This document shows, in pieces, positions 18,931 through 28,263 of a stretch of 64,000 nucleotides of DNA (within the stretch, counting starts at the first letter, position 1; the number at the start of each line of letters is the position of its first letter). This DNA comes from Hydrogenophaga sp. BPS33 (GTDB lineage: Bacteria; Pseudomonadota; Gammaproteobacteria; Burkholderiales; Burkholderiaceae_C). The position numbers and the translations under genes were made by a program. The DNA is taken from contig NZ_CP044549.1 in NCBI RefSeq assembly GCF_009859475.1, positions 5,208,001-5,272,000 on the forward strand, given 5' to 3'. The notes below the pieces were generated by a model. It was not told the DNA's origin. It worked only from the letters and a program-made list of their open reading frames with translations, and did not search any database.

Positions 18931-19644
18931 ATGAAACTCCTCAAGCCCTTTCTGATCGCCGCGCTGGCCCTTGTGTCGGTGGCCGCCCTGGCACAGGAAG
19001 CCACCATCCGCAAGAACCTCGCCGAGCGCCTGCCCAACCTGCCGGCGATCGACGAGGTCAACAAGACGCCCATGCCCGGTGTCTACGAAGTGCTCGTCAA
19101 CAAGAGCGACATCTTCTACACCGACGCCGAAGGCAACTACCTGATCCAGGGCTCGATGATCGACACCAAGGCGCGCGTCGACCTGACCGAGAAGCGCGTC
19201 GAAAAACTCACCGCCATCGCCTTCAAGGACCTGCCGCTCAAGGACAGCTTCACCATCGTGCGCGGCAACGGCAGGCGCAAGATGGCCATGTTCACCGACC
19301 CCAATTGCGGCTACTGCAAACGCATCGAGCGCGAGCTGATGAAGGTCGACAACGTGACGGTGCACATGTTCCTGTATCCGATCCTGAGCGAGGACTCGGC
19401 CGACAAATCGCGCAACATCTGGTGCGCGAAAGACAAGGCGAAGACCTATGCCAACTGGATGCAGCGCGAAATCGCGCCGCCGGAGGCGAAATGCGATGCC
19501 GCAGCGGTGGCGCGCAACTTCGAGTTCGGCAAGAAGGCACGCATCACCGGCACCCCGACGCTGATCTTCGCCAACGGCACGCGCGTGCCCGGCGCCATCG
19601 GTGTCGAGCAGATCGAAAAGCAACTCGCGGAAGCCAAGCCTTGA
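18931..19644 (+). CDS. dsbC: Thiol:disulfide isomerase DsbC
   Basis: 237 aa with a signal peptide (MKLLKPFLIAALALVSVAALAQ). N-terminal dimerisation domain (VYEVLVNKSDIFYTDAEGNYL) and thioredoxin-like domain with the CGYC redox site (Cys126/Cys129) in FTDPNCGYCKR, the cis-Pro loop TGTPTLIF, and a second Cys pair as in DsbC. It isomerises wrong disulfides in the periplasm and is kept reduced by DsbD. The stop overlaps a TTG start candidate of the M61 gene. Confidence 0.95.
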   Translation: MKLLKPFLIAALALVSVAALAQEATIRKNLAERLPNLPAIDEVNKTPMPGVYEVLVNKSDIFYTDAEGNYLIQGSMIDTKARVDLTEKRVEKLTAIAFKDLPLKDSFTIVRGNGRRKMAMFTDPNCGYCKRIERELMKVDNVTVHMFLYPILSEDSADKSRNIWCAKDKAKTYANWMQREIAPPEAKCDAAAVARNFEFGKKARITGTPTLIFANGTRVPGAIGVEQIEKQLAEAKP

Positions 19645-21470
19645 GCGCCAAGGCCCCACGCGCGAACCGGCGGCCAGCGCGCCCGGGGGTGCGCTACACC
19701 GTGGCCGTGTCGAGCGCACAAGCCCACTTGTTCGCGGTCACGCTGCAGATCGACGCACCGGCAAAGAACCAGCGCCTGGGCCTGCCGGTGTGGATCCCCG
19801 GCAGCTATCTGGTGCGCGAGTTCTCGCAGCATTTGCAGGGCCTGAGCGCCTGGCAGAACGGCGAACCGGTCGCGCTCAGGCAACTCGACAAGCACCGCTG
19901 GCAGGCGCAGGCCGAAGCCGGCCAGCCGCTGGAGTTGAGCTACGAGGTCTATGCCTTCGATGCGTCCGTGCGCACCGCCTTTCTCGATACCGAGCGTGGC
20001 TTCTTCAACGCCACCAGCCTGTGCCTGCAAGTGCTCGGCCAGGAGGACCAGCCGCATGGGCTGGAGATCGTGGCGGGTGCATCCACACGCGGCTGGGCAT
20101 TGGCCACCGGACTCACCCCGAGCGACACCGATGCCCAAGGCTTCGGCCACTACCTCGCGCAGAACTACGACGAACTCGCTGATTGCCCCGTGGAAATGGG
20201 GCGTTTCTGGAGCGCCAGCTTCACCGCGGGTGGCGTGGAACACCGCTTCGTGGTCGCCGGTGCAGGTGCATGGCTGGATGGCGAGCGCCTGATCGAAGAC
20301 ACGCGCAAGATCTGCGAAACGCAGATCGCCTTCTGGCACGGCACCCAGCCGCCGCCCTTCTCGCGCTACGTGTTCATGCTCTGGGCCACGGCCGACGGTT
20401 ATGGCGGCCTGGAGCACCGCAACTCCACCGCGCTGATCTGCCAACGCGCCGACCTGCCCCGCCCCAGCGCACCGGGCGAGAAACCCGCCGCCCTCAAGGC
20501 CACCGACGGCTACACCACGCTGCTGGGCCTGATCAGCCACGAGTACTTCCACACCTGGAACGTCAAACGCCTGCGCCCGGCCGAATTCGCGCGCTACGAC
20601 TACGGCGGCGAGAACTACACCGAGCTGCTCTGGTTCTTCGAAGGCTTCACCAGCTACTACGACGACCTGATGCTGCGCCGCGCCGGCCTGATCGACGACG
20701 CCACCTACCTCAAGCTCGTGGCCAAGACCATCAACCAGGTGCAGCAGACGCCAGGCCGCCTGGTGCAGACCGTGGCGCAGGCCAGCTTCGATGCGTGGGT
20801 GAAGTACTACCGCATGAACGAGAACACGCCCAACGCCACGGTGAGCTACTACACCAAGGGTTCGCTGGTGGCGTTGTGCCTGGACCTGACTTTGCGCGCC
20901 GAAGGCCACAGCTCGCTGGACGCCGTGATGCGCGAACTCTGGCAACGCACCGACGGCGGTCCGATGCGCGAGGCCGATCTGCTGCGCGCGCTCAAGCGCC
21001 TGGGCCGGCGCAGCTACGAAGGCGAGATTGCCGCCTGGGTGCACAGCACCGACGAGCTGCCGCTGTCCACCTTGTTGCTGGGCCAGGGCGTCAAGCCCTC
21101 GCACGAGAAGGCGCCGCTGGCACAGCAACTGGGCCTGCGCGTGAGCGAAGCCGGGGGCGCGCTGGTGCTCAAGACGGTGTTGCGCGGCGGTGCCGCTGAG
21201 GCTGCGGGCATGGCGGCGAACGACGAATGGCTGGGCGTGGAGTTCGCGCCGCCCCAGCGCGGTGACGCGCCCGAAGCGTGGCGCATCCACAAGCTCGACG
21301 AGCTGACCGGCTTGCGGGCGCGGCGCGCCGAACTCACGGCCGTGATCGCGCGCGACAAGCGCCTGCTGCGACTGCCCTTGAAATGGCCGACGGCATCGCA
21401 CGCGGTGCTGCTGGCCATCGCCGATGCACCCAAGCTGCAGGCCTGGCTGGGCGAGCAGCCCCACGCCTGA
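19641..21470 (+). CDS. M61-family peptidase with PDZ domain (glycyl aminopeptidase type)
   Basis: 609 aa if started at TTG 19641, which overlaps the dsbC stop (TTGA); GTG 19689 (RYTVAVSSAQ) is equally plausible. Zinc site HEYFH at residues 300-304 with the third ligand Glu334 in FFEGFTSYYDD, and the N-terminal beta domain with IPGSYLVREF. A C-terminal PDZ-like domain (about 490-590) contains LGLRVSEAGGAL. M61 enzymes release N-terminal Gly/Ala residues; no signal peptide is evident, so it is probably cytoplasmic. Confidence 0.92.
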   Translation: MSAKAPRANRRPARPGVRYTVAVSSAQAHLFAVTLQIDAPAKNQRLGLPVWIPGSYLVREFSQHLQGLSAWQNGEPVALRQLDKHRWQAQAEAGQPLELSYEVYAFDASVRTAFLDTERGFFNATSLCLQVLGQEDQPHGLEIVAGASTRGWALATGLTPSDTDAQGFGHYLAQNYDELADCPVEMGRFWSASFTAGGVEHRFVVAGAGAWLDGERLIEDTRKICETQIAFWHGTQPPPFSRYVFMLWATADGYGGLEHRNSTALICQRADLPRPSAPGEKPAALKATDGYTTLLGLISHEYFHTWNVKRLRPAEFARYDYGGENYTELLWFFEGFTSYYDDLMLRRAGLIDDATYLKLVAKTINQVQQTPGRLVQTVAQASFDAWVKYYRMNENTPNATVSYYTKGSLVALCLDLTLRAEGHSSLDAVMRELWQRTDGGPMREADLLRALKRLGRRSYEGEIAAWVHSTDELPLSTLLLGQGVKPSHEKAPLAQQLGLRVSEAGGALVLKTVLRGGAAEAAGMAANDEWLGVEFAPPQRGDAPEAWRIHKLDELTGLRARRAELTAVIARDKRLLRLPLKWPTASHAVLLAIADAPKLQAWLGEQPHA

Positions 21471-21477
21471 ACGAACG

Positions 21478-22767
21478 CTACCGCTTGTCGAGGACCCGCT
21501 TGGCCTTGCCCTGGCTGCGCTCCACGCCACCTTCGGGCTTGAGCTCCACCGCCACGCTGCAGCCCACATACGCCTTGATGTCGTGCTGCAGCAAGCGCGC
21601 CGCGCCTTGCGCAGCCTCGCTCTGCGGCAACAGACCGGCACGCGTTTCCACCACCACCGTGAGATCGTCCATCGGGCCCTGGCGCGTCAGCACACACTGG
21701 TAGTGCGCGCTCAATTCGGCGCGTTTCAAGATCAGCTCTTCGATCTGCGTGGGAAACACGTTGACGCCGCGCAGGATCATCATGTCGTCGCTGCGGCCCG
21801 TGATCTTCTCCATGCGGCGCATGGTGCGCGCCGTGCCCGGCAGGAGCCGCGTGAGGTCGCGCGTGCGGTAGCGGATGATCGGCAGCGCTTCCTTGGTCAG
21901 GCTGGTGAACACCAGCTCGCCCAGCTCGCCATCGGCCACGGGTTCGCCAGTGTCGGGGTGGACGATCTCGGGGTAGAAATGGTCTTCCCAGATGGTCGGC
22001 CCGTCCTTGGTTTCGATGCACTCGTTGGCCACGCCCGGACCCATCACCTCGGACAGGCCGTAGATGTCCACCGCGTCGATGCCCATGCGCTGCTCGATCG
22101 CCCCGCGCATGTCGTTGGTCCAGGGTTCGGCGCCGAAGATGCCCAGGCGCAGGCTGCTCTCGCGCGGGTCCAGGCCCACACGCTGGAACTCGTCGGCGAT
22201 CGCCAGCATGTAGCTCGGCGTGACCATGATGATGTCGGGCCGGAAGTCGTGGATGAGCTGCACCTGGCGCTCGGTCTGCCCGCCGCCGAAGGGCACCACC
22301 GTGAGGCCCAGCTTCTCCGCGCCGTAGTGCGCACCCAGGCCGCCGGTGAACAGGCCATAGCCGTAGCTCACGTGCACCAGATCGCCCGGGCGCGCGCCGC
22401 TGGCGCGGATGCTGCGCGCCATCACGCTCGACCAGGTGTCGATGTCCTTGAGCGTATAGCCCACCACCGTCGGCTTGCCAGTGGTGCCGCTGCTGGCGTG
22501 GATGCGCGCGCAACGCTCGCGCGGCACCGCGAACATGCCAAACGGATAGCTCTCGCGCAGATCCTGCTTGGTGGTGAACGGGAACTTCGCCAGGTCGGTG
22601 AGGCTGCGGCAATCGTCCGGATGCACGCCGGCGGCGTCGAACTTCGCGCGGTAGACCGGCGAGTTCTGGTACGCGTGGCGCAGCGTGCCCTGCAGGCGCT
22701 TGAGTTGCAGCGCGCGCAACTCGTCGGTGCTGGCTTTCTCGATCGGCTCCAGGGCAAAGGCGGTCAT
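21478..22767 (-). CDS. paaK: Phenylacetate-CoA ligase
   Basis: 429 aa AMP-forming ligase of the PaaK branch. ATP/AMP motif SSGTTGKPT, then GYGLFTGGLG and IYGLSEVMGPGVANEC, followed by the C-terminal GVNVFPTQIEE lid region. It activates phenylacetate with CoA, the first step of aerobic phenylacetate breakdown. The ATG overlaps the upstream paaI stop (ATGA), with GAGGAT upstream as ribosome site. Third gene of a paaG-paaI-paaK unit. Confidence 0.95.
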   Translation of the reverse strand: MTAFALEPIEKASTDELRALQLKRLQGTLRHAYQNSPVYRAKFDAAGVHPDDCRSLTDLAKFPFTTKQDLRESYPFGMFAVPRERCARIHASSGTTGKPTVVGYTLKDIDTWSSVMARSIRASGARPGDLVHVSYGYGLFTGGLGAHYGAEKLGLTVVPFGGGQTERQVQLIHDFRPDIIMVTPSYMLAIADEFQRVGLDPRESSLRLGIFGAEPWTNDMRGAIEQRMGIDAVDIYGLSEVMGPGVANECIETKDGPTIWEDHFYPEIVHPDTGEPVADGELGELVFTSLTKEALPIIRYRTRDLTRLLPGTARTMRRMEKITGRSDDMMILRGVNVFPTQIEELILKRAELSAHYQCVLTRQGPMDDLTVVVETRAGLLPQSEAAQGAARLLQHDIKAYVGCSVAVELKPEGGVERSQGKAKRVLDKR

Positions 22768-23204
22768 CTCGGATCCTCCTCGGGAAACACCGTGCCAGCG
22801 ATCACCGCGCTCTTGCCACGGAACATCGCCACCACCTCACCGCGCTGGTTGCTCACGCGCATGTCGTAGATGCCATGGCGGCCCGACAGCGCCTGTTCCA
22901 CACCCTCGCAGGTAAGCACGTCGCCTGCGTGCGCGGGCCGCAGAAACTCGATGCCGCAGCCCGCGGCCACGGCATTGCGGTTGTGGCTGTTGCAGGCAAA
23001 GGCGAAGGTCGAATCGGCCAGGGTGAAGATGAAGCCGCCATGGCAGATCTGGTGCCCGTTGAGGTGCAGCGCCCGCACCACCATGCGCATCACCGCGCGG
23101 CCGGGCTCGCAGGCCAGCAGCTCCATGCCCATGGTGTCCTTGCTCGCGGTGTCCACCGCGAACATCGTGTCGCCGACCTTGCGCGCGCGGTCGTGCGGTG
23201 ACAT
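22764..23204 (-). CDS. paaI: PaaI-type hydroxyphenylacetyl-CoA thioesterase
   Basis: 146 aa single hot-dog domain with the family core GHQICHGGFIFTLADSTFAFACNS and the C-terminal YDMRVSNQRGEVVAMFRGKS. PaaI hydrolyses dead-end acyl-CoA intermediates and so releases trapped CoA in phenylacetate degradation. ATG 23204 overlaps the paaG stop by one base; its own stop overlaps paaK. Confidence 0.94.
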   Translation of the reverse strand: MSPHDRARKVGDTMFAVDTASKDTMGMELLACEPGRAVMRMVVRALHLNGHQICHGGFIFTLADSTFAFACNSHNRNAVAAGCGIEFLRPAHAGDVLTCEGVEQALSGRHGIYDMRVSNQRGEVVAMFRGKSAVIAGTVFPEEDPR

Positions 23205-23998
23205 CACTCGCCCTTGAAGTTCGCCGGGCGCTTCTGCAGGAAAGCCGTCACGCCTTCGATGTAGTCGTGCGTGCGGCCCAGCGCCATCTGGGTGTCGCGC
23301 TCCACGTCCAGCTGTTCGTCCAGCGTGCGCTTGCTGGCATCGCGCAACAAGGCGCGCGTGGCCACCAGCGCCTTCGTGGGCATGCTGGCCAGGCGTTGCG
23401 CCAGCGCCAGCGACGCACCGACGCAGTTGTCGGACACGTCCCAGATCAGGCCCCACTCCTTGGCCTTGTCGGCGCCCAGCTTGTCGCCCGTCATGGCCAG
23501 CGCCATGGCGCGTGCCAGGCCCAGGCGCTCGACCAGGAACCAACTGCCGCCGGCATCGGGAATCAGGCCAATCTTGCTGAAGGCCTGGATGAAGCTCGCG
23601 CCGGTGGCGGCGATGGCGATGTCGCAGGTCATCGCCAAGGATGCGCCCGCGCCGGCCGCCACGCCATTGACCGCCGCGATGGTGGGCATGCGCAGGCTCT
23701 GCAGGCGGCGCGCCGTGGGGTTGAACGCCTGGTCGATGATGGGGCCGGGGTTGGCACGCTCCACCAGGTTCGGACCGGGCTCGAAATCGAACTCGGCCAG
23801 ATCGGCACCCGCGCAGAAGCCGCGCCCCGCGCCGGTGATGACCAGGGCCCGAACCGAAGAGTTGGCCTCGGCGCGGTCCAGCGCGGCCCACAGCTCGGTG
23901 TGCATCTGGCGCGTGAAGCTGTTCAAGGCGTCGGGGCGGTTGAGCGTGAGCAGGACCACGGCCCCGCGCTCTTCGTACACAACGGTGGCGGTGCTCAT
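23204..23998 (-). CDS. paaG: PaaG-type 2-(1,2-epoxy-1,2-dihydrophenyl)acetyl-CoA isomerase
   Basis: 264 aa crotonase-fold protein. The oxyanion-hole regions AGRGFCAGADL and NGVAAGAGASLAM are present and the second active-site region reads GLIPDAGGSWFL, with Asp in place of the hydratase Glu as in isomerases like PaaG. ATG 23998 (MSTATVVYEERG). It would convert ring-epoxide to oxepin-CoA. First gene of the paaG-paaI-paaK group, divergent from another crotonase gene. The oxygenase paaABCDE and paaZ are not in this window. Confidence 0.9.
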   Translation of the reverse strand: MSTATVVYEERGAVVLLTLNRPDALNSFTRQMHTELWAALDRAEANSSVRALVITGAGRGFCAGADLAEFDFEPGPNLVERANPGPIIDQAFNPTARRLQSLRMPTIAAVNGVAAGAGASLAMTCDIAIAATGASFIQAFSKIGLIPDAGGSWFLVERLGLARAMALAMTGDKLGADKAKEWGLIWDVSDNCVGASLALAQRLASMPTKALVATRALLRDASKRTLDEQLDVERDTQMALGRTHDYIEGVTAFLQKRPANFKGE

Positions 23999-24144
23999 GA
24001 CAGGTTGGACTCCTCGTTGTTCAGGGGTAAGGGCGAAATTTAGGCAATTTACCATTCACCAACCACCCGGTCGGCCCAAATTTTTCCGGGGTGGCGGGCC
24101 GATATAGTGGTGGGTTTGATCCAACCACTGCCGCAGGAGACCCC

Positions 24145-24933
24145 ATGTCCGTCCCGACCTCCCCCGAATGCATCACCGTGCGCACCGAAGGCCGCGTGGG
24201 CATCGTCACGCTCAACCGCCCCAAGCAGCTCAACGCGCTCAACAACCAGCTGATGGACGAACTGGGCGCCACGCTCAAGGCCTTCGACGCGGACGACGGG
24301 ATCGGCTGCATGATCATCACCGGCAGCGAAAAGGCCTTTGCCGCGGGCGCGGACATCGGTGCCATGGCCACCTACACCTTCGCCGACGTCTACAAGGGCG
24401 ACTACATCACGCGCAACTGGGAAACCATCCGCTCCATCCGCAAGCCGGTGATCGCGGCGGTGAGCGGCTTTGCGCTGGGTGGCGGTTGTGAGCTGGCCAT
24501 GATGTGCGACTTCATCATCGCCGCCGACAACGCCAAGTTCGGCCAGCCCGAGATCAAGCTAGGCATCATTCCCGGCGCCGGTGGCACGCAGCGCCTGCCG
24601 CGCGCGGTGGGCAAGGCCAAGACCATGGACATGGTGCTCACCAGCCGCATGATGGACGCCACCGAGGCCGAACGCTCGGGCCTGGTGAGCCGCGTGGTAC
24701 CGCTGGACAAGCTGATGGACGAAGCCCTGGGCGCGGCGCTCACCATCTGCGGCCTGTCGCTGCCCAGCGTGATGGCGGCCAAGGAAGCGGTGAACCGCTC
24801 GTTCGAAGGCTCGCTGTCCGACGGCGTGATGTTCGAGCGCCGCATGTTCCATGCGCTGTTCGCCACCGCCGACCAGAAGGAAGGCATGGACGCCTTCGTC
24901 AACAAGCGCAAGCCCGAGTTCAAGCACAACTGA
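24145..24933 (+). CDS. paaF: Enoyl-CoA hydratase (PaaF-like)
   Basis: 262 aa crotonase. Both hydratase glutamates are present, in [11 protein letters not shown] and in [19 protein letters not shown], so a true enoyl-CoA hydratase is expected (contrast PaaG next door). ATG 24145 has a good ribosome site (AGGAGA) five bases upstream. Divergence from paaG fits 2,3-dehydroadipyl-CoA hydratase in phenylacetate catabolism, but a general beta-oxidation role cannot be excluded. Confidence 0.88.
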   Translation: MSVPTSPECITVRTEGRVGIVTLNRPKQLNALNNQLMDELGATLKAFDADDGIGCMIITGSEKAFAAGADIGAMATYTFADVYKGDYITRNWETIRSIRKPVIAAVSGFALGGGCELAMMCDFIIAADNAKFGQPEIKLGIIPGAGGTQRLPRAVGKAKTMDMVLTSRMMDATEAERSGLVSRVVPLDKLMDEALGAALTICGLSLPSVMAAKEAVNRSFEGSLSDGVMFERRMFHALFATADQKEGMDAFVNKRKPEFKHN

Positions 24934-24970
24934 GTGCCCTCAAAAAGCTGCGTATAATGCGCGCTTCGTC

Positions 24971-25047
24971 GGCGATATAGCTCAGTTGGTTAGAGCGCAG
25001 CATTCATAATGCTGATGTCGGTGGTTCAAGTCCACCTATCGCCACCA
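24971..25047 (+). tRNA. tRNA-Met (anticodon CAT)
   Basis: 77 bases folding as a full cloverleaf: acceptor GGCGATA/TATCGCC, D-arm GCTC...GAGC, anticodon arm CAGCA-TTCATAA-TGCTG, T-arm GGTGG-TTCAAGT-CCACC, and an encoded CCA end. Loop sequence TTCATAA gives anticodon CAT; the acceptor G-C pair at 1-72 means it is not initiator tRNA. Elongator Met is most likely, but tRNA-Ile2 (CAT modified to lysidine) cannot be fully excluded by eye. Confidence 0.95.
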
Positions 25048-25055
25048 GATTCAAG

Positions 25056-25089
25056 AAAGCGGGTTCCGGAAACGGGTCCCGCTTTTTTT
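25056..25089 (+). terminator. Rho-independent terminator after tRNA-Met
   Basis: AAAGCGGG...GAAA...CCCGCTTT stem with an inner CCG/CGG extension, a tetraloop and a trailing T-run (TTTTTTT), nine bases after the tRNA 3' end and just upstream of the yaeQ ATG. Confidence 0.85.
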
Positions 25090-25103
25090 CTTTGCCGGTC
25101 CAT

Positions 25104-25664
25104 ATGGCACTCAAATCCACGATCTTCAAGGCGAATCTGCAGATCGCCGATATCGACCACGGCTACTACGCCGACCACGCGCTCACCCTGGCCCGCCACC
25201 CCAGCGAGACCGACGAGCGCATGATGGTCCGGCTGGTGGCGCTGGCGCTGAACGCCCACGAACTGCAGGACACCTGCCACGGCGACGGCACGCTCGCCTT
25301 CGGCGCGGGCCTGTCGGACCCGGACGATCCGGACGCCTCCCTCACCGATTTCACCGGCCGCAAGCGGCTGTGGATCGAGGTCGGCCAGCCCGACGACAAG
25401 CCGCTGTCCAAGGCCTGCAGCAAGTCAGACGCCGTGATCGTCTACGCGTTCGGCAGCGCCGCCGACGTCTGGTGGCGCGGCATCGAGAACAAGCTCACCC
25501 GGCTCGACCGCCTGCAGGTCTGGCGCCTGCCCACCGAGGTCGCACCCGCCCTGGCCGCACTCGCCGAGCGCAGCATGCAGTTGCAGGCCACGGTGCAGGA
25601 AGGCGCGCTCACGCTCTCCAGCGAACGCGGCAGCGTGCACATCGAGCCGGTGCGCTGGAAGTAA
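25104..25664 (+). CDS. yaeQ: YaeQ family protein
   Basis: 186 aa, typical YaeQ length. The N-terminus MALKSTIFKANLQIADID and internal segments HPSETDERMMVRL and RLWIEVGQPD are family hallmarks. YaeQ has a PD-(D/E)XK nuclease-like fold and was once reported to compensate for loss of RfaH, but its biochemical function is unresolved. ATG 25104 was chosen over one four codons upstream. Confidence 0.93.
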   Translation: MALKSTIFKANLQIADIDHGYYADHALTLARHPSETDERMMVRLVALALNAHELQDTCHGDGTLAFGAGLSDPDDPDASLTDFTGRKRLWIEVGQPDDKPLSKACSKSDAVIVYAFGSAADVWWRGIENKLTRLDRLQVWRLPTEVAPALAALAERSMQLQATVQEGALTLSSERGSVHIEPVRWK

Positions 25665-25686
25665 GCCCAACCCCGGCCCTTGCGTC

Positions 25687-26325
25687 ATGCGTTGCCCCGT
25701 CTGCGAAGGCCTTGAAGGCCGGGCTTTCCAAACCGTGGGCCAGCTCGCCTACGGACGCTGCGAGCGTTGCGAAGCCACCTTTCTGTTGCCCGCGCATTGG
25801 CCCTCGCCCGAGGCCGAGCGGGCCGAGTACGCCTTGCACCAGAACACCACCGAGGACCCGGGCTACCGCCGCTTTCTGCAACAGGTCGCCGCACCGCTGC
25901 TGCAGCGCTTGCCGCCGCGCCAGCGCGGGCTGGACTTCGGCTGCGGTCCCGGCCCGGTGCTCGCATCGATGCTGCGCGAAGCCGGCCACTCGGTGGCGCT
26001 GTTCGACCCCTTCTTCCACCCCGATCCTTCGGTCCTGGCCGCGTCCTACGACTTCATCACCTGCACCGAGGTGGCCGAGCATTTTCACGACCCGGCCGCC
26101 GAGTTCCGCCGCCTGCAGGGCCTGCTGCGTCCAGGAGGCTGGTTGGCGCTGATGACGTGTTTCCAGACCGACGATGCGCGCTTTGCCCAATGGCATTACC
26201 GGCGCGACCCGACCCACGTGGTGTTCTACCGCGAGAGCACGCTGCGGTGGCTGGCCCGCCGGCACGGCTGGCAGGCCGAGGTGCCGTGCGCCAACGTGGT
26301 CCTGATGCACAAGCAGGTCGCGTGA
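25687..26325 (+). CDS. Class I SAM-dependent methyltransferase with N-terminal zinc ribbon
   Basis: 212 aa. Four cysteines (Cys3, Cys6, Cys25, Cys28; CPVC and CERC) form a small zinc ribbon. The methyltransferase core follows: motif I LDFGCGPGPVLASML, acidic residue in VALFDPFF, and TCTEVAEHFHDP before a RPGGWLALMT strand. Substrate unknown; the domain layout resembles methyltransferases acting on small molecules or sugars (type 11/12). It starts 22 bases after yaeQ. Confidence 0.85.
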   Translation: MRCPVCEGLEGRAFQTVGQLAYGRCERCEATFLLPAHWPSPEAERAEYALHQNTTEDPGYRRFLQQVAAPLLQRLPPRQRGLDFGCGPGPVLASMLREAGHSVALFDPFFHPDPSVLAASYDFITCTEVAEHFHDPAAEFRRLQGLLRPGGWLALMTCFQTDDARFAQWHYRRDPTHVVFYRESTLRWLARRHGWQAEVPCANVVLMHKQVA

Positions 26326-26389
26326 GACAATCGCCCCTCGCCGCGCGATCGCGCCGAACCCCGTTCTCCACAGCCTCTGGACACATACC

Positions 26390-26806
26390 ATGAACCGCTG
26401 CACATCCCTCACCTCGGCCCTCGCCACCGCGCTGTGCGCGGGCCTGCTCACCGCCAGCGCCGCGCACGCGCAGGCGGTGCAACGCAACTTCCCGGCCAAG
26501 GCGCTGCGCGGCACCATGGTCGTGGCGCAACCGCCGCTGGTGGCCATGGACGACCGGCCCAACCGGTTCGCACCCGGCGCGCGCATTCTGGACACCGAAA
26601 ACCGGGTGCTCCGATCGGCGTCGCTGATCGGCCAGGAGCACGTGGTGAACTACACCACCGACCTGCGCGGGCAGATCCACCAGGTGTGGATCCTCACCGC
26701 CGCCGAGGCCAAGGAGAAGCGCCCCGGCTACGGCACCGAACGCAACTTCACCTTCGAATCGCTGCAGCCCGTGCCCGCGGGCGCAGCCGAAAACAAACGC
26801 AACTGA
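26390..26806 (+). CDS. Small exported protein of unknown function
   Basis: 138 aa with a clear Sec signal peptide (hydrophobic core ALCAGLLTAS, cleavage probably after AHA at about 26). The mature part is about 110 aa, without cysteines or recognised motifs, and with strand-rich sequence (LRGTMVVAQPPLVAMDD; VNYTTDLRGQIHQVWILT). Likely periplasmic. It lies between a methyltransferase gene and miaB with no tight coupling to either. No function assigned. Confidence 0.8.
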   Translation: MNRCTSLTSALATALCAGLLTASAAHAQAVQRNFPAKALRGTMVVAQPPLVAMDDRPNRFAPGARILDTENRVLRSASLIGQEHVVNYTTDLRGQIHQVWILTAAEAKEKRPGYGTERNFTFESLQPVPAGAAENKRN

Positions 26807-26904
26807 GCGGCACCGCACCGCACCGCCCGCGACCTGCGTGAGGGTCGCGGCCGCGCATGGGGAGGCACCCATGCAGGCAACGCCCTTTCCCCACTGGAAT
26901 TCCC

Positions 26905-28263
26905 ATGAGCCCCAAAAAAGTCTTCATCAAAACCTTCGGCTGCCAGATGAACGAGTACGACTCGGACAAGATGGCCGACGTGATGGGCGCCGCGCAAGGC
27001 TACGTGCCCACGCAGGACGTGGAAGAAGCCGACCTGATTCTCTTCAACACCTGCTCGGTGCGCGAGAAAGCGCAGGAGAAGGTGTTCAGCGACCTCGGCC
27101 GTGTCAAGCACCTCAAGCAAAAGGGCGTGCTGATCGGCGTGGGCGGTTGCGTGGCGAGCCAGGAAGGCGCCGAGATCATCAAGCGCGCGCCGTTCGTGGA
27201 CGTGGTCTTCGGCCCGCAGACCCTGCACCGCCTGCCCGAGTTGCTGAACCAGCGCAGAAGCCAGGCCATGCCGCAGGTGGACATCAGCTTTCCCGAGATC
27301 GAGAAGTTCGACCACCTGCCGCCGGCCAAGGTGGAAGGCGCGTCGGCCTTCGTGTCGATCATGGAAGGCTGCTCGAAGTACTGCAGCTACTGCGTGGTGC
27401 CCTACACGCGCGGTGAGGAAGTGAGCCGCCCGTTCGACGACGTGCTGGTGGAAGTGGCCGGCCTGGCCGACCAGGGCGTGAAGGAAGTGACCCTGCTGGG
27501 CCAGAACGTCAACGCCTACCGCGGCGCGATGGGCGACACGACCGAGATCGCCGACTTCGCGCTGCTGCTGGAGTACGTGGCCGAAATTCCCGGCATCGAG
27601 CGCATCCGTTTCACCACCAGCCACCCCAACGAGTTCACGCCGCGCCTGATCGAGGCCTACGGCAAGATCCCGCAACTGGTGAACCACCTGCACCTGCCGG
27701 TGCAGCACGGCAGCGACCGCATTCTCATGGCCATGAAGCGCGGCTACACCGCCATGGAATACAAGAGCACCATCCGCAAACTGCGCGCGATCCGCCCCGA
27801 GCTCTCCATGAGCAGCGACTTCATCGTCGGTTTTCCCGGTGAGACCGAAGACGACTTCCAGAAGATGATGAAGCTCATCCACGACGTCGGCTTCGACGCC
27901 AGCTTCAGCTTCATCTTCAGCCCGCGCCCCGGCACGCCCGCGGCCAACCTGGCCGACGACACGCCGCACGCGCTCAAGCTGCAGCGCCTGCAGCACCTGC
28001 AGGCGGTGATCGAGGACAACGTCAAGCGCATCAGCGCGAGCCGCGAAGGCACGGTGCAGCGCATTCTGGTGGAAGGCCGTTCGCGCCGCCCCGGGCAGGA
28101 CGGCGCGGTCGAACTCATGGGCCGCACCGAGTGCAACCGCATCGTCAATTTCGAGGGCGGCCCACAGGCCGACCGCCTGATCGGCCAGATGCTCGACGTG
28201 CGCATCACCGAAGCAAGGCCGCACTCGCTGCGCGCGGCCATTCTGGTGCGCGAAGCCGCGTGA
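26905..28263 (+). CDS. miaB: tRNA-2-methylthio-N6-dimethylallyladenosine synthase
   Basis: 452 aa radical-SAM methylthiotransferase. The N-terminal MTTase domain has [14 protein letters not shown] and two further Cys for the auxiliary cluster; the radical-SAM cluster is Cys156-x3-Cys160-x2-Cys163 (CSKYCSYC); a C-terminal TRAM domain ends at [10 protein letters not shown]. It methylthiolates i6A37 in tRNAs reading UNN codons. ATG 26905 gives the family N-terminus. Its stop overlaps the GTG start of the GlrK-type kinase. Confidence 0.97.
   Translation: MSPKKVFIKTFGCQMNEYDSDKMADVMGAAQGYVPTQDVEEADLILFNTCSVREKAQEKVFSDLGRVKHLKQKGVLIGVGGCVASQEGAEIIKRAPFVDVVFGPQTLHRLPELLNQRRSQAMPQVDISFPEIEKFDHLPPAKVEGASAFVSIMEGCSKYCSYCVVPYTRGEEVSRPFDDVLVEVAGLADQGVKEVTLLGQNVNAYRGAMGDTTEIADFALLLEYVAEIPGIERIRFTTSHPNEFTPRLIEAYGKIPQLVNHLHLPVQHGSDRILMAMKRGYTAMEYKSTIRKLRAIRPELSMSSDFIVGFPGETEDDFQKMMKLIHDVGFDASFSFIFSPRPGTPAANLADDTPHALKLQRLQHLQAVIEDNVKRISASREGTVQRILVEGRSRRPGQDGAVELMGRTECNRIVNFEGGPQADRLIGQMLDVRITEARPHSLRAAILVREAA

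Noticed and set aside
16738..19719. A 993-codon minus-strand open frame spanning the MOSC, UbiH-like and dsbC genes
   Set aside because: Only the first 301 codons from 17643 look like a protein family (MOSC). The rest is antisense to ubiH-like and dsbC, which have clear motifs.
24060..24110. PaaR-type operator before the paaF-like gene
   Set aside because: The CCCGGTCGG-like stretch is a poor palindrome with about half its positions matching, so not reported as a site.
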